Part shown: one piece after another, positions 8,837 through 19,366 of the stretch
Numbering within the stretch: position 1 is the stretch's first letter
Layout of the letters: each line of letters begins with the position of its first letter
Source: Nitratireductor mangrovi
GTDB lineage: Bacteria; Pseudomonadota; Alphaproteobacteria; Rhizobiales; Rhizobiaceae
Direction of reading: 5' to 3'
NCBI RefSeq assembly: GCF_007922615.2
Contig: NZ_CP042301.2
Location: 1,984,001-2,048,000, forward strand
DNA length: 64,000 bases
The notes under the pieces: model-generated
Told to the model about the DNA's origin: nothing
The model's input: the letters and a program-made list of their open reading frames with translations, nothing else
Databases searched by the model: none
Made by a program: the position numbers and the translations under genes

Positions 8837-9655
8837 TCAGGCGCAGACGCGGTTCCGGCCCAGCCGCTTGGCCTGGTAGAGCATGCGGTCGGCGCGGCGG
8901 AAGAAATCCTCCGCGGTCTCCTTGCCGTCCCAGACGGCCAGCCCGACGCTGGTCGTCACCTTGAGCCGGATATTGCCCGATACCACCGTCAGCCCCGAGA
9001 TCGCCTTGCGGATCCGCTCGGCGAGCTTGACCAGCAACTCATGGTCCATGTTCGGCGCCACCACGGCAAACTCCTCGCCGCCCAGCCGTGCCGCCACGTC
9101 GTGATAGCGGGTGAAGTCGCGCAGGCAGCTAGCTACCGCCCTCAGTACCTCGTCGCCGACATCATGGCCATGCGAATCATTGACCGTCTTGAAGTGGTCG
9201 AGATCGAGGATCATCAGTCCGATCGGCTTTCCGATCCTACGGAACTCCTGCAGATATTCGCGCAGCGCGTCGTCGAAATAGCGCCGGTTCTGCATGCCGG
9301 TGAGCGAATCCGTCAGCGCGGCGTGCTCAAGCGTTTCGGAGCGCGCGCTGAGCGAGGCGGTCATCTCGCGCAGCTTGCCTTCTTCCTTCACCTGGGTCCG
9401 GATCAGCGGATAAATGAAGAAAATACCGAAGAAGACCGCCGTGGCGAGCAGGATCACCGAGGAGAACAGCAACTGGCTGATCCGCGAGCCGGATGGCCCG
9501 AACCCGCCCATGGCGGAGAAGCCACCGAGCCCGTCATAGGCGACCAGCGTGAAAGCCCCCGACGCGACGATCAGGGCCACGAATGCAAAGAATGCCGATT
9601 CCGCTTTATGGAAGCGCATTTCCCACCACCGACGAGCCGATGTCGAATCTGGCAT
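8837..9655 (-). CDS. Membrane diguanylate cyclase (GGDEF)
   Basis: 272 residues. Two hydrophobic segments (about 18-38 and 60-82) bracket a short periplasmic loop; the rest is a GGDEF domain with DSLTGMQNRRYFD, LDLDHFK..ND..GH and an intact active-site GGEEF near residue 190. The product-inhibition I-site RxxD is present five residues before it (RYHDVAARLGGEEF). It should therefore make c-di-GMP from two GTP and be feedback-inhibited. There is no EAL domain and no recognisable sensor domain in the short loop. It is convergent with the HerA-like gene. Confidence 0.9.
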   Translation of the reverse strand: MPDSTSARRWWEMRFHKAESAFFAFVALIVASGAFTLVAYDGLGGFSAMGGFGPSGSRISQLLFSSVILLATAVFFGIFFIYPLIRTQVKEEGKLREMTASLSARSETLEHAALTDSLTGMQNRRYFDDALREYLQEFRRIGKPIGLMILDLDHFKTVNDSHGHDVGDEVLRAVASCLRDFTRYHDVAARLGGEEFAVVAPNMDHELLVKLAERIRKAISGLTVVSGNIRLKVTTSVGLAVWDGKETAEDFFRRADRMLYQAKRLGRNRVCA

Positions 9656-9730
9656 GACTTTATTTACAGGGGCGTTAATGACTGCAACCTTTGCGTGAAG
9701 ATTACCTATGCGTAATGCTACCGCGGCTTT

Positions 9731-10676
9731 CTAGTCGCGCACTGGTAAACCAATCTTTTCGACTTGCCCGTCAAGCGGGATTTTTTGCCATCCCGGACCG
9801 AGCTGATGCCTGAACCAGGTCGATTGCCGCTTGGCGTATTGGCGCGTCGCCGCCTTCGCCTTCTCGACCGCGTCGGCAATGCTCGCTTTGCGCGAAATCA
9901 CTGCTTCCAGTTCCCGCACGCCGATCGCTTTCATCGCCGGCAATGAAGGTTCGAGCCCCAGCGCCAGCAGCGCACGCACTTCCTCCAGTGCCCCGGCCTC
10001 GATCATTGCATCCAGACGCGCCTCGATCCGCCGGTGAAGCTCGGCTCGTTCGGGCTCGATGACAAGGCACGCCGCGCTCGCCACGTCGATGAGCGGTCGC
10101 CCGCGGCGCGATTGCCATTCTCCGATCGGCCGGGCCGTATGGTCCATCACCTCGAGCGCACGCACGATGCGCTGGCCGTCGGCCGGCCCGAGCCGGGCGG
10201 CCGCCTCGCCGTCGCGTCGCGCCAGTTCGGCATGCAGCCGCTCCGGACCTTCTGCGGCGAGGCGCGCGCGCCAATGCTCTCTTGTCGCCTGCGGGATCGC
10301 CGGCATCTCGGAAAGGCCGCCTGCGAGCGCACGGAAATAGAGCCCGGTACCGCCCACGAACACGAAACGCCGCTCGGACCCGATCTTCGCGGCAAGACCC
10401 GCCACGTCGCGCAACCACGCGCCGGTCGAATAATTGCGCTCTGGCGAAACGTGCCCATAGAGATGGTGTGGCGCCCGCGCGAGTTCGGCCGCCCCCGGCC
10501 GCGCGGTCAGGACATCGAGCACGCCGTAGACCTGCATGGAATCGGCGTTCACCACCACGCCGCCGATCGCCTCGGCCGTCGCCGCGGCCAGTCCCGACTT
10601 GCCGCTTGCGGTCGGTCCCGCTATCAGGACCGCGTTCTTCAGCAGCGCCGTCTTCTCCTCCCTTTCGGAATTCTGC

Positions 10677-10678
<2 letters not shown>
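9731..10678 (-). CDS. miaA: tRNA dimethylallyltransferase
   Basis: 315 residues. P-loop GPTASGKS at residues 21-28, DSMQVY about 20 residues later, HHLYGH, and VGGTGLYFRAL, which are the substrate-binding motifs of MiaA. The enzyme puts an isopentenyl group on A37 of tRNAs that read UNN codons. The chosen ATG at 10678 overlaps the start codon of serB, which runs the other way, by two bases (CATG); later starts would cut into the strand before the P-loop. Confidence 0.94.
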
Positions 10679-11563
<885 letters not shown>

Positions 11564-11567
<4 letters not shown>

Positions 11568-12133
11568 GGCTTGAGACCCAACGACTCCTGATCCGCAATT
11601 GGCAAGAGCGCGACCGCGAGCTTTTTCACCGCATCAATTCCGACGAACGCGTCATGGCGTTTTTCCCGTTCCGCCGCGACCGCGCCGAAGCCGACCGGGT
11701 CATGGATCTGCTGCGCGACGCCTACGCCGAACGCGGTTACGGCTTTGCTGCACTGGAATTGCGTGCGAATGGCGAGACGATCGGCTTCGCCGGCATGCAG
11801 CCGACCGGGCTGGAACCGGCTTTCGCTCCCGACGAGGTCGAGATCGGCTGGCGCCTGGCGCCGGAACATTGGAGGAAGGGTTACGTCAGCGAGGCGGCCG
11901 AAGCCCTTGTCGACCATGCGTTTTCCGCGCTCGACCTGCCGGAGATCGTCTCCTTCGCGGTCGCCACCAACCACCGCTCCACCGCCGTCATGGAGCGGCT
12001 CGGAATGCGCCGCGCGCCGCAGGAGGATTTCGACCACCCGCGGGTGCCCGACAGCCACCCGCATCTGAAACGCCACGTCGTCTACCGGCTCTCGCGTTCC
12101 GACTGGCGGCAACGGAAAAAGGCGGCTCCCTAG
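11564..12133 (+). CDS. GNAT-family N-acetyltransferase (RimJ/RimL-like)
   Basis: 189 residues beginning RLETQRLLIRNW, typical of RimJ/RimL-like acetyltransferases. The acetyl-CoA motif region is EIGWRLAPEHWRKGYVSEAA near residues 87-107, and V.A.N..S..VMERLGM follows near 130-145. The acceptor may be a protein N terminus or a small amine and cannot be told. It is translationally coupled to serB (4-bp overlap). The last codons and the stop lie inside the stem of an intrinsic terminator. Confidence 0.85.
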
Positions 12134-12142
12134 CCGCCTTTT
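12117..12142. terminator. Bidirectional intrinsic terminator between the serB operon and the Do protease gene
   Basis: AAAAGGCGGCT (12117-12127), loop CCCT, AGCCGCCTTTT (12132-12142): a perfect 11-bp stem ending in A and T tracts on both sides, so it can stop transcripts coming from either direction. It includes the acetyltransferase stop codon (12131-12133). Confidence 0.85.
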
Positions 12143-12175
12143 CTGGTTCGCCGCAAGCGGCTGCGCGCCGCCCGC

Positions 12176-13663
12176 TCAATCCATGCGGATGGTCACGAAG
12201 CGCAGTTCGCCGCTCTTGGACGCCAGCATCAGCAGCGCGTTCTTGCGGCCCTGCTCCTTCAACGCCGCAATGCGGTCCATCACCTGTTGCGGGTTCGACA
12301 CCGATTCCTGTGCGATCTCGGTGATGACATCGCCGGCAACGACACCCTTCTCCGATGCCGCGGAGTTTTCCGCCACCTCGGTGACCACGACGCCGGAAAC
12401 CTCCTGCGCGATCTCGAAGCGCGCCCGCGCATCGTCATCGAGTTCGGCGATGGTCATGCCGAGGATCGCCGCGGTGGCGACATCGCCCTCGCCGTCCCCG
12501 GACGTCTCGTCGGCGGCGAGCTGCTCGCCATCCTCGAGCCTGCCAAGCTTGACCTTGACGTTTTCTTCCTTGCCCTTGCGCACGATGACGACGTCGACTT
12601 CCTTGCCGACCGGGCTTTCGGCAACGATACGCGGCAGGTCGCGCATCTCGACGATGTCCTGGCCGTCGAACTTGATGATGACGTCGCCCGGCTGAACCGA
12701 GCCGTCATCGACCGGGCCGCCCTTGACGATGCCCGCCACCAGCGCGCCCTTCGCCGTCGCCATGCCGAGGCTTTCGGCGATGTCGTCGGTCACCGGCTGG
12801 ATGCGCACGCCGAGCCAGCCGCGCCGCGTCTCGCCGAACTCGCGCAACTGGTCGATCACGTTAATGGCCAGCTTGGCAGGTATCGAGAAGCCGATGCCGA
12901 TCGACCCGCCCGACGGCGAGATGATCGCCGTGTTGATGCCGATGACCTCGCCCGCCATGTTGAACAGCGGGCCGCCCGAATTGCCGCGATTGATCGCCGC
13001 ATCGGTCTGGATGTAGTCGTCGTACGGTCCGGAATTGATGTCGCGGTTGTTGGCCGACACGATACCGATCGACACCGAGCCGCCGAGCCCGAACGGGTTG
13101 CCGATCGCCAGCACCCAGTCGCCGATACGGATGCCGTCGGAATCGCCGAAGCCGACCGCCGTCAGCTTGCGCGCTGCCGCATCAACCTTGAGCACGGCGA
13201 GATCGGTCTTGGTGTCGCGCCCGATCAGTTCGGCCTTCAGCTTGTCGCCATTGGCGAAATTCACCTCGATCTCGTCAGCGTCGGCGATCACGTGGTTGTT
13301 GGTGACGATGATGCCCTCCTCGGCGTCGATGACGAAGCCGGAGCCCAGCGACTGCACGCGGCGCGGCCGCGAGCCCTGGCCCTCGCGGTTGTTGAAGAAA
13401 TCGTCGAAGAAATCCTGGAACGGCGAGCCCTCGGGCAATTCCGGCATCGGCACGGCGTCACGGCCGCCGCCGCGTACGTTCTGCGAGGTCGAGATGTTCA
13501 CCACCGCGTCGAGGAGCCCCTCGGCGAGATCGGCGACCGACGCCGGCCCCGCTTTCTGTGCGAATACAGGTCCCGCCGGCACGGCGGCGACGCCGATGAA
13601 AAGCGCGGCGGCGACCGGGATCACTGCCTGGCGGACACTCGGCCAGATTCGCGTCAGGAACAT
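12176..13663 (-). CDS. Periplasmic Do/DegP-type serine protease
   Basis: 495 residues. A signal peptide (about 1-35, ending near VFAQ) leads to a trypsin-like domain with catalytic His124 (TNNHVI), Asp154 (TKTDLAV) and Ser229 (GNSGGPL), followed by two PDZ domains (about 290-375 and 400-490). This is the DegP/DegQ/MucD architecture of periplasmic protease-chaperones. A Gly-rich, acidic linker (DETSGDGEGD) separates the PDZ domains. The ATG at 13663 is preceded by GGAGAA and opens directly into the signal peptide. Located downstream of hflKC and DUF2065 on the same strand, as in many alphaproteobacteria. Confidence 0.95.
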   Translation of the reverse strand: MFLTRIWPSVRQAVIPVAAALFIGVAAVPAGPVFAQKAGPASVADLAEGLLDAVVNISTSQNVRGGGRDAVPMPELPEGSPFQDFFDDFFNNREGQGSRPRRVQSLGSGFVIDAEEGIIVTNNHVIADADEIEVNFANGDKLKAELIGRDTKTDLAVLKVDAAARKLTAVGFGDSDGIRIGDWVLAIGNPFGLGGSVSIGIVSANNRDINSGPYDDYIQTDAAINRGNSGGPLFNMAGEVIGINTAIISPSGGSIGIGFSIPAKLAINVIDQLREFGETRRGWLGVRIQPVTDDIAESLGMATAKGALVAGIVKGGPVDDGSVQPGDVIIKFDGQDIVEMRDLPRIVAESPVGKEVDVVIVRKGKEENVKVKLGRLEDGEQLAADETSGDGEGDVATAAILGMTIAELDDDARARFEIAQEVSGVVVTEVAENSAASEKGVVAGDVITEIAQESVSNPQQVMDRIAALKEQGRKNALLMLASKSGELRFVTIRMD

Positions 13664-13808
13664 GAGGAGTTCTCCCGATTGCGGCGGATTCGCTGAGACC
13701 GGCCGGCCCTGAATCGCCCATTGCCCATGAGATAGACCGGCGCGCTGAAACTCTCCAGAAAATACGGCGTGTTTGCGACGGCGGAACGCACGCGGGATAA
13801 ACGCTGCG

Positions 13809-13994
13809 TTACCCGCGCACCAGCCACACGATGGCGACCCCGGCGGCGACCGCCGCCAGCCCGCCATAGCGCAGCACATGCTCGGGCGTGTCCTGCATCT
13901 CGGCGGCCAGCCGCCGGGCAAATCCCGGAAAGCCGCCATAGATCACGCCCTCGATCACCAGGACGAGGCCCACCGCGGCAACGAAGTCCGCCAT
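13809..13994 (-). CDS. DUF2065 small membrane protein
   Basis: 61 residues with two hydrophobic segments (about 2-20 and 42-58), the DUF2065 pattern of the YjeT type. The last base of hflC is adjacent to its start (zero-base gap), so it is surely translated from the hflKC message. Its role is unknown; its constant company with hflK and hflC suggests a link to the HflKC complex. Confidence 0.88.
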   Translation of the reverse strand: MADFVAAVGLVLVIEGVIYGGFPGFARRLAAEMQDTPEHVLRYGGLAAVAAGVAIVWLVRG

Positions 13995-14948
13995 CTATTC
14001 GCCGGCGGGCGTCGCGCTTGTCGCACCGTCGTCGAGCGGCGGTATCGCCGGCGCCCCCTCGGTCGGCTGGCGGCCGATCGCCGAGCCGAAATAGCGGAAG
14101 AACTCCGAGTTCGGCGAAAGCACCATCGACGTGCCGGCCCCTTCCAGCGCCTGGCCGTAGGCCGCCATCGAGCGGTAGAAGTCGAAGAACTCCGGATCGC
14201 GCTCGAAGGCCTCGGCGAAGATCGCGTTGCGCTCGCCCTCGCCCTCGCCGCGCAGGATCTCCGATTCGCGCCTTGCCTCGGCCAAAATCTCGACCACTTC
14301 GCGGTCGGCGCGCGCCCTGATCCGGGCCGCCGCCTCGCGACCGCGCGCCCTCAGGCGTTCGGCCTCGGCAAGACGCTCCGCCTTCATGCGGTCATAGGTC
14401 TGCTGCGAGACCTCCTGCGTCAGGTCGGTCCGGCGGATGCGCACATCCTCGATCTCCAGCCCCAGCGAATTGGCATCCGGCCTGAGCTGGTCGCGCACCT
14501 CGCGCATCATCGAGCCGCGTTCGTCCGACAGGGCGGCCTCGAAGCCGCGCAGGCCGTAGACCCGGCGCAGCGCCGCGTCGAGACGGGTGCGCAGCCGCTG
14601 TTCGGCCAGCAGCACCTGGCCCGACACGGTCTGCCGGAACACCCGCGGATCGGAGATGCGATAGGCCACAAAGGCATCGACCTCGTAGAACTTGCCGCCC
14701 GAGACCTGCACGCGGATATCGTCGAGGTCGAAGCGCATGACGCGATCCTCGACCAGTTGCACGTTGTCGGCCTCGACGAAGCCGAAGGGCAGCTTGAAAT
14801 AGATGCCCGGCTCGGTCTTGACGTCGACGATCTCGCCGAACCTCAGCACGATCGCCTGCTGGCGCTCGTTGACGATGAAGAAGGACGAAAAGCCCAGGAT
14901 GATCAGCACCGCGACCAGAAACGCGATAATCGGAAGACGGTTGGACAT
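13995..14948 (-). CDS. hflC: HflC, SPFH/prohibitin-family modulator of FtsH
   Basis: 317 residues. One N-terminal membrane anchor (about 7-26) followed by an SPFH/band-7 domain (FFIVNERQQAIVLRFGEI, then EPGIYFKLPF) and a charged coiled coil (about 190-250, rich in RARGREAAARI). HflC and HflK form large periplasm-facing cages around the FtsH protease and modulate turnover of membrane proteins. Its start overlaps the hflK stop by one base (TGATG). The C-terminal 35 residues are Pro/Gly-rich and probably flexible. Confidence 0.95.
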   Translation of the reverse strand: MSNRLPIIAFLVAVLIILGFSSFFIVNERQQAIVLRFGEIVDVKTEPGIYFKLPFGFVEADNVQLVEDRVMRFDLDDIRVQVSGGKFYEVDAFVAYRISDPRVFRQTVSGQVLLAEQRLRTRLDAALRRVYGLRGFEAALSDERGSMMREVRDQLRPDANSLGLEIEDVRIRRTDLTQEVSQQTYDRMKAERLAEAERLRARGREAAARIRARADREVVEILAEARRESEILRGEGEGERNAIFAEAFERDPEFFDFYRSMAAYGQALEGAGTSMVLSPNSEFFRYFGSAIGRQPTEGAPAIPPLDDGATSATPAGE

Positions 14949-16030
14949 CAGTTGCCTCCTCCGGCGCGCTTCTGCAGTTCCGGCAGCGGCAGGTAGGGCA
15001 CCACGCCTGGCCCGCCATTCTGCTCGATGATCACCTTTTCGGAGCCTCTCAGGATGCGCTCCATGGTTTCGAGAAACAGGCGCTTGCGGGTCACGTCTGG
15101 CGCCTTGGCATATTCGTCGTAGACCGAGACGAAGCGCTGCGCCTCACCGCGGGCCTCCTGCACGACGCGGTTCTTGTAGGCGGCTGCTTCCTCGCGGATT
15201 TGCGCCGCCTCGCCGCGCGCCTGGCCGAGCTGCTGGTTGGAATACTGGTTGGATTCCTCGACGAAGCGGTCCTCGTCCTGCTCGGCGCGCTGCACCTCGT
15301 CGAACGCGTCGGCCACCTCGCGCGGCGGCGCGGCGTCCTCGATCGAAATCGCGTTGATCGCCAGCCCGGTGCCGTATTCATCGAGCGTCGTCTGGATGAT
15401 CGTGCGGACATTGTCCGAGATGCCCTGGCGGTCGTCGCGGAAGATGTCTTGTGCAGGGCGCCGGCCGACCACCTCGCGCACCGCGCTTTCGGCGATCTGG
15501 CGGATCATGTCGTCAGGGTCGGCGACGTTGAACAGATAGGCGCCCGGATCGGCCACCTGATAGGCAACCGAAAAGCGCACATCGACGATGTTCTGGTCGC
15601 CCGAAAGCATCAGTCCCGACGAGGTCGAGCCGCGCGAATCGCCGACATTGATCAGCTTTTCGGCGGTGTTTGCGATCTCGACGGTCTCGATCGGCCACCA
15701 GTGGAAGTGCAGGCCGGGTTCGGAAAGCTCGGTTTTCGGCTTGCCGAAGCGCAGTTCCACGCCGAGTTCGTCCGGTTGCACGGTATAGACCGCCTTGAAG
15801 GCCCACAGCCCGAGCAGGCCAACGGCGATGACGCCGAGGATCATCGGGCTGAAGCCGCCGCCGCCCGGCAGCGCCTGCTTCAGCCTGTCCTGGCCGCGGC
15901 GAATGATGTCTTCGAGGTCGGGCGGCGTGTTCTTGGGCCCGCTGGGGCCGCGTGGGCCCTGCCCCCACGGACCGCCGCCATTGCCGCCGCCCCATGGGCC
16001 GCCGCCGCCGCTCTGATTGCTCCAGGGCAT
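14948..16030 (-). CDS. hflK: HflK, SPFH/prohibitin-family modulator of FtsH
   Basis: 360 residues. A Gly/Pro/Asn/Trp-rich cytoplasmic head (residues 1-35), a transmembrane segment (about 62-85), an SPFH domain (VQPDELGVELRFGK through the AESAVREVVG region) and a coiled coil near 240-300. Partner of HflC. First of the set hflK-hflC-DUF2065-protease on this strand. The 196 bp upstream, before folA, hold no gene and presumably the promoter. Confidence 0.95.
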   Translation of the reverse strand: MPWSNQSGGGGPWGGGNGGGPWGQGPRGPSGPKNTPPDLEDIIRRGQDRLKQALPGGGGFSPMILGVIAVGLLGLWAFKAVYTVQPDELGVELRFGKPKTELSEPGLHFHWWPIETVEIANTAEKLINVGDSRGSTSSGLMLSGDQNIVDVRFSVAYQVADPGAYLFNVADPDDMIRQIAESAVREVVGRRPAQDIFRDDRQGISDNVRTIIQTTLDEYGTGLAINAISIEDAAPPREVADAFDEVQRAEQDEDRFVEESNQYSNQQLGQARGEAAQIREEAAAYKNRVVQEARGEAQRFVSVYDEYAKAPDVTRKRLFLETMERILRGSEKVIIEQNGGPGVVPYLPLPELQKRAGGGN

Positions 16031-16226
16031 GAAATTCCTTTCGTCATGCGATCCGTCCGGCGGCTGCCTGAGCGCCGGGCGGAATCCTTAGCTGCGGTGA
16101 GTTATAGGGATGCCAGGCCGCCCTTTCAACGCAGGCTGACGCGCCGGTCGCCGTTTTGGCGACCGGCAGCCGGCGAACATCGCCATGATACGGCAAAAAA
16201 AGCGGCAAAACCATGCTGGACCGCGA

Positions 16227-16730
16227 TCAGCACCGTCTTTCGTAGACGATATGCCGCGTTGCGTGGCTGTCCTTTTCCCCGGCGGGATAGTCGTTCTGCG
16301 CCACGATCCGCCACCGCTCCCGATCGATTGGCGGGAACCTCGTGTCGCCGTCGATCTCCGCCAAGACATGCGTCACCGACAGCCGGTCCGCCCGCTCGAA
16401 CGCCAGGGCGTAGATTTCGCCGCCGCCGATCACGCAGGCCTCGCCGTCCGGCCGCTCCAGCCTTTCCTGCGCAATGGCGAGCGCCTCGTCGAGCGATCCG
16501 GCCCGCTCGACGCCTCCGGCGCGCCAGTCCTGATCGCGCGTAATCACGATGTTGGCGCGCCCGGGCAGCGGCTTGCCGATGCTGTCGAAGGTCTTGCGAC
16601 CCATGATCACCGGCTTGCCCATCGTCTCGGCCTTGAAGCGCTTGAGATCGGTCGAAAGCCGCCACGGCAGCCCGCCCTCCCGGCCGATGATACCGTTTTC
16701 GGCAATGGCGACGACAAGCACGACCCTCAA
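16227..16730 (-). CDS. folA: Dihydrofolate reductase
   Basis: About 167 residues with the DHFR fold markers IAENGIIGREGGLPWRLS (substrate loop with the conserved Trp), KRFKAETMGKPVIMGRKTF (NADPH site) and CVIGGGEIYA. It reduces dihydrofolate to tetrahydrofolate, recycling the product of ThyA, whose gene is 1.1 kb upstream on the same strand. No ATG is available. A TTG at 16730 overlaps the upstream stop as TTGA, and a GTG at 16721 is the alternative, giving 164 residues. Confidence 0.92.
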   Translation of the reverse strand: MRVVLVVAIAENGIIGREGGLPWRLSTDLKRFKAETMGKPVIMGRKTFDSIGKPLPGRANIVITRDQDWRAGGVERAGSLDEALAIAQERLERPDGEACVIGGGEIYALAFERADRLSVTHVLAEIDGDTRFPPIDRERWRIVAQNDYPAGEKDSHATRHIVYERRC

Positions 16731-17797
16731 GGCTTCGCGGCCTTCCTGGTCACTTGCGCGCCATCCCCCGGTGCCAGCGAGCGCATCTCCTCGCGGCCGA
16801 CCAGGATCAGGATGTCGAGGTTCCTTTCGGGATAGAAATCCTGCGCCTCCATGACGAAGGTCGTCGGTCCGGTCTTCCTCACACCCGTGCCGCAAAAACT
16901 GACGAGGTTGCGCGGGCTGCCCTTGTCGACTGTCAGCCGGAAGCGGCCGATGGTACCGTTGGCCCAGTTGCCGCCTGTCTTGAGGATGTAGGAGAGGCGC
17001 TGCTCGAAGAGCGCCGGGTAGCCGTCCGGCGACGCGGCGGCGGCCTTCAGAACGGCGCGCTCGAAGGCGCCGTCCATGCAGTAGCGCGCCTTGTAGTCGG
17101 CATGGGTTTCTCCTCCGAGCTTGCCGTCCTGCACAAAGGTGACCCCAGCCGTGCCGCCGACGCTCGGGCGGTAGCGATGCGAGACCGCGACGCTGCGGCC
17201 GGCGGGAAAGCGGCTCCGCCACCAGTAGGTCGATTTGAGGTTCCAGAGCGGCGAGCGCACCCGCTGCCAGCCCTGCCCCGCGTCGAATTCGTCGATGACG
17301 ATGATGCCGCGCTCGATCCAGTCGGCCGCGACCCGGTCGGGCAGCTTGGCCAGCGCCGCGACCGCGGCCTCGCCGAACGGGTAGAGCGGCACGTCGTGCC
17401 GGACCAGGTCTTCCGTGACGTCGATACCCACGGCGAAGGCGCGGTGTTCGAGGTTCGGCGTCACCGCCGCGCCGTCGAACATCACCTCGAATCCGAGGAA
17501 ATTGTCGCTCTCCGCGCTCGGCAAGGCCGGCTGCCAGAACGGATTTCCCTCCAGTTCCGGCATCGGAAAGGCGACGATCGCCTCGATGTCGCTGTCGGAG
17601 CGGTTGCGGAACTCATAGGCGACCGTCACCTCTTCCATGGAGACGAAAAGGTCTTCCGACACCAGTTCGATGACGTCGCTGCGCGACAGGATGAGGCCGC
17701 CGGTGCCGAGTTCGGCGATGGAATCGTTGGCTCGCGCCGGGCTGGCGGCCGATGCCAGGATGGCCGCCGCGAAAAGGGCAAGAGCGCGCGTTCTCAT
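16727..17797 (-). CDS. DUF4424 domain exported protein
   Basis: 356 residues. A signal peptide (MRTRALALFAAAILASAASPARA) ends near residue 23, and the mature part matches the DUF4424 pattern: VAYEFRN.SD.DIEAIVAFPMPE early, W..R..WNL.S.YWW near the middle, and a C-terminal stretch with YPERNLDILIL. Predicted periplasmic. Function is unknown. It lies between thyA and folA and overlaps the folA start by four bases, so it is probably co-transcribed with them, though no biochemical link is evident. Confidence 0.85.
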   Translation of the reverse strand: MRTRALALFAAAILASAASPARANDSIAELGTGGLILSRSDVIELVSEDLFVSMEEVTVAYEFRNRSDSDIEAIVAFPMPELEGNPFWQPALPSAESDNFLGFEVMFDGAAVTPNLEHRAFAVGIDVTEDLVRHDVPLYPFGEAAVAALAKLPDRVAADWIERGIIVIDEFDAGQGWQRVRSPLWNLKSTYWWRSRFPAGRSVAVSHRYRPSVGGTAGVTFVQDGKLGGETHADYKARYCMDGAFERAVLKAAAASPDGYPALFEQRLSYILKTGGNWANGTIGRFRLTVDKGSPRNLVSFCGTGVRKTGPTTFVMEAQDFYPERNLDILILVGREEMRSLAPGDGAQVTRKAAKP

Positions 17798-17886
17798 GGG
17801 TCTCGTTCTCGATTGCGGAAAACGCAACATGCGCCGCCGCCGCGCATCACGCAACGCCTGTCGCGCCGTCGCGAACGGGAACGTTC

Positions 17887-18681
17887 TCAAACCGCGATCG
17901 GCGCCTTGATGCTGGCGTCCGCCTCATAGCCGTCGAGACGGAAATCCTCGTAGCGGAAGCCGAAGAGGTCCGTCACCTCGGGATTGATCCACATCGTCGG
18001 CAGCGGTTTCGGCGTGCGCGTCAGTTGCAGCCGCGCCTGCATGAAATGGTTGTGATAAAGATGCGCGTCGCCCAGTGTCTGGATGAATTCGCCCGGTTTC
18101 AGCCCGGTCACCTGCGCCACCATCATGGTCAGCAGGGCATAGGACGCGATGTTGAACGGCACGCCGAGAAAGATGTCCGCCGAGCGCTGGTAGAGCTGGC
18201 ACGAAAGCCGGCCATCGGCGACGTAGAACTGGAACAGGCAGTGGCAGGGCGGCAGCGCCATGTCGTCGATCTCCGCCGGGTTCCACGCCGATACGATCAG
18301 CCGCCGCGATTCGGGATTTTTGCGAATCTGCTCGACCAGCCCCGCGATCTGGTCGATCGAGCGCCCGTCCGGCGCCGGCCAGGAGCGCCACTGCGAGCCA
18401 TAGACCGGTCCGAGATCGCCGTTCTCGTCGGCCCATTCGTCCCAGATCGACACCCCGTTGGCGTTGAGATACCCGATATTGGTGTCGCCGGACAGGAACC
18501 AGAGAAGCTCGTGGATGATCGACTTCAGATGCAGCTTCTTGGTCGTCAGCACCGGAAAGCCGTGTTCGAGATCGAACCGCATCTGGTGCCCGAAGATCGA
18601 GCGCGTCCCTGTGCCGGTACGGTCGCCGCGGTCGACGCCCGCGTCGAGCACGTGAGAGAGAAGGTCGAGATATTGGCGCAT
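17887..18681 (-). CDS. thyA: Thymidylate synthase
   Basis: 264 residues, the same length as the E. coli enzyme. The catalytic cysteine is C146 in [10 protein letters not shown], and RTGTGT near the N terminus, the [17 protein letters not shown] block and the ending KAPIAV are all present. It methylates dUMP using methylene-tetrahydrofolate and yields dihydrofolate, which FolA reduces. The first ATG of the conserved block (MRQYLDLL) was chosen over longer in-frame starts. Confidence 0.97.
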   Translation of the reverse strand: MRQYLDLLSHVLDAGVDRGDRTGTGTRSIFGHQMRFDLEHGFPVLTTKKLHLKSIIHELLWFLSGDTNIGYLNANGVSIWDEWADENGDLGPVYGSQWRSWPAPDGRSIDQIAGLVEQIRKNPESRRLIVSAWNPAEIDDMALPPCHCLFQFYVADGRLSCQLYQRSADIFLGVPFNIASYALLTMMVAQVTGLKPGEFIQTLGDAHLYHNHFMQARLQLTRTPKPLPTMWINPEVTDLFGFRYEDFRLDGYEADASIKAPIAV

Positions 18682-18799
18682 GGTGTTCCGATGCCGCGAA
18701 TCCGGATGGCGACAATCTAGACTATCGCCCTGGCGCGCGCACCAGCGCGTCCGCCGCTTTCCCCAGCCGGCGGGCGCCGTCGACGGAAAGACCAACCGC

Positions 18800-19252
18800 T
18801 CAGTTCAGCACCTTCGGCCAGTTGGAGTCGCCCTTGGTGATGTTGCCGGCAGCGTCCTTGGACCATTGCGAGCGGACGCCCTTGGAGTAGTTGAGGTAGA
18901 GCTTGCCGTCGACCACGCTCCACGCTTCCGGATCGCCCTTGGCGGTATAGCCCTGGCTCACCGCCCAGGCGCAGTAACCGCCATATTGCGGCAGATATTT
19001 CGCGGGCGACGCTTCGAAGGCCTGCCGGTTGGCTTCGCTGGCAAAACGGTATTCGACGCCTTCATGCTTTGCCGTGATGGCGGCATCGCCGGGCTCGGCC
19101 CTGTTATCGGTCTGGTAGGCAACGACATCGTAGCCGCCGGTGCCCACGCCCGGCACCAGCCCGGTGAAAACCTTGTCGGCGGCGCCGGCCGGCACGGCCA
19201 ATGGCGCAAGCGCGAGGGCTGCGCCGAGGAAAAGCAAGCTGCGACGGTTCAT
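18800..19252 (-). CDS. Exported YHS-domain protein
   Basis: 150 residues. A signal peptide ([24 protein letters not shown], cut near residue 24) precedes a YHS-like domain with [39 protein letters not shown] and a conserved W near the end. YHS domains often hold metal or sit in metal-related proteins; this exported YHS family is common in proteobacteria and has no clear biochemical role. An AGGAGA site stands nine bases upstream of the ATG at 19252. Confidence 0.82.
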   Translation of the reverse strand: MNRRSLLFLGAALALAPLAVPAGAADKVFTGLVPGVGTGGYDVVAYQTDNRAEPGDAAITAKHEGVEYRFASEANRQAFEASPAKYLPQYGGYCAWAVSQGYTAKGDPEAWSVVDGKLYLNYSKGVRSQWSKDAAGNITKGDSNWPKVLN

Positions 19253-19366
19253 CCGGATTCGTCTCCTGTTTGACGGTTGGCGAAGCATTAGCGTGGTTTT
19301 TGGCGTCCCGCCCTACACGAGCACACACGATTGCTTGAAGCGGCGCGCCGCGGGTCGAGCCGCGCT

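Noticed and set aside
12287..14996. Long plus-strand open frames opposite the Do protease and hflC
   Set aside because: Antisense shadows of well-supported genes, with no ribosome binding sites or recognisable domains.
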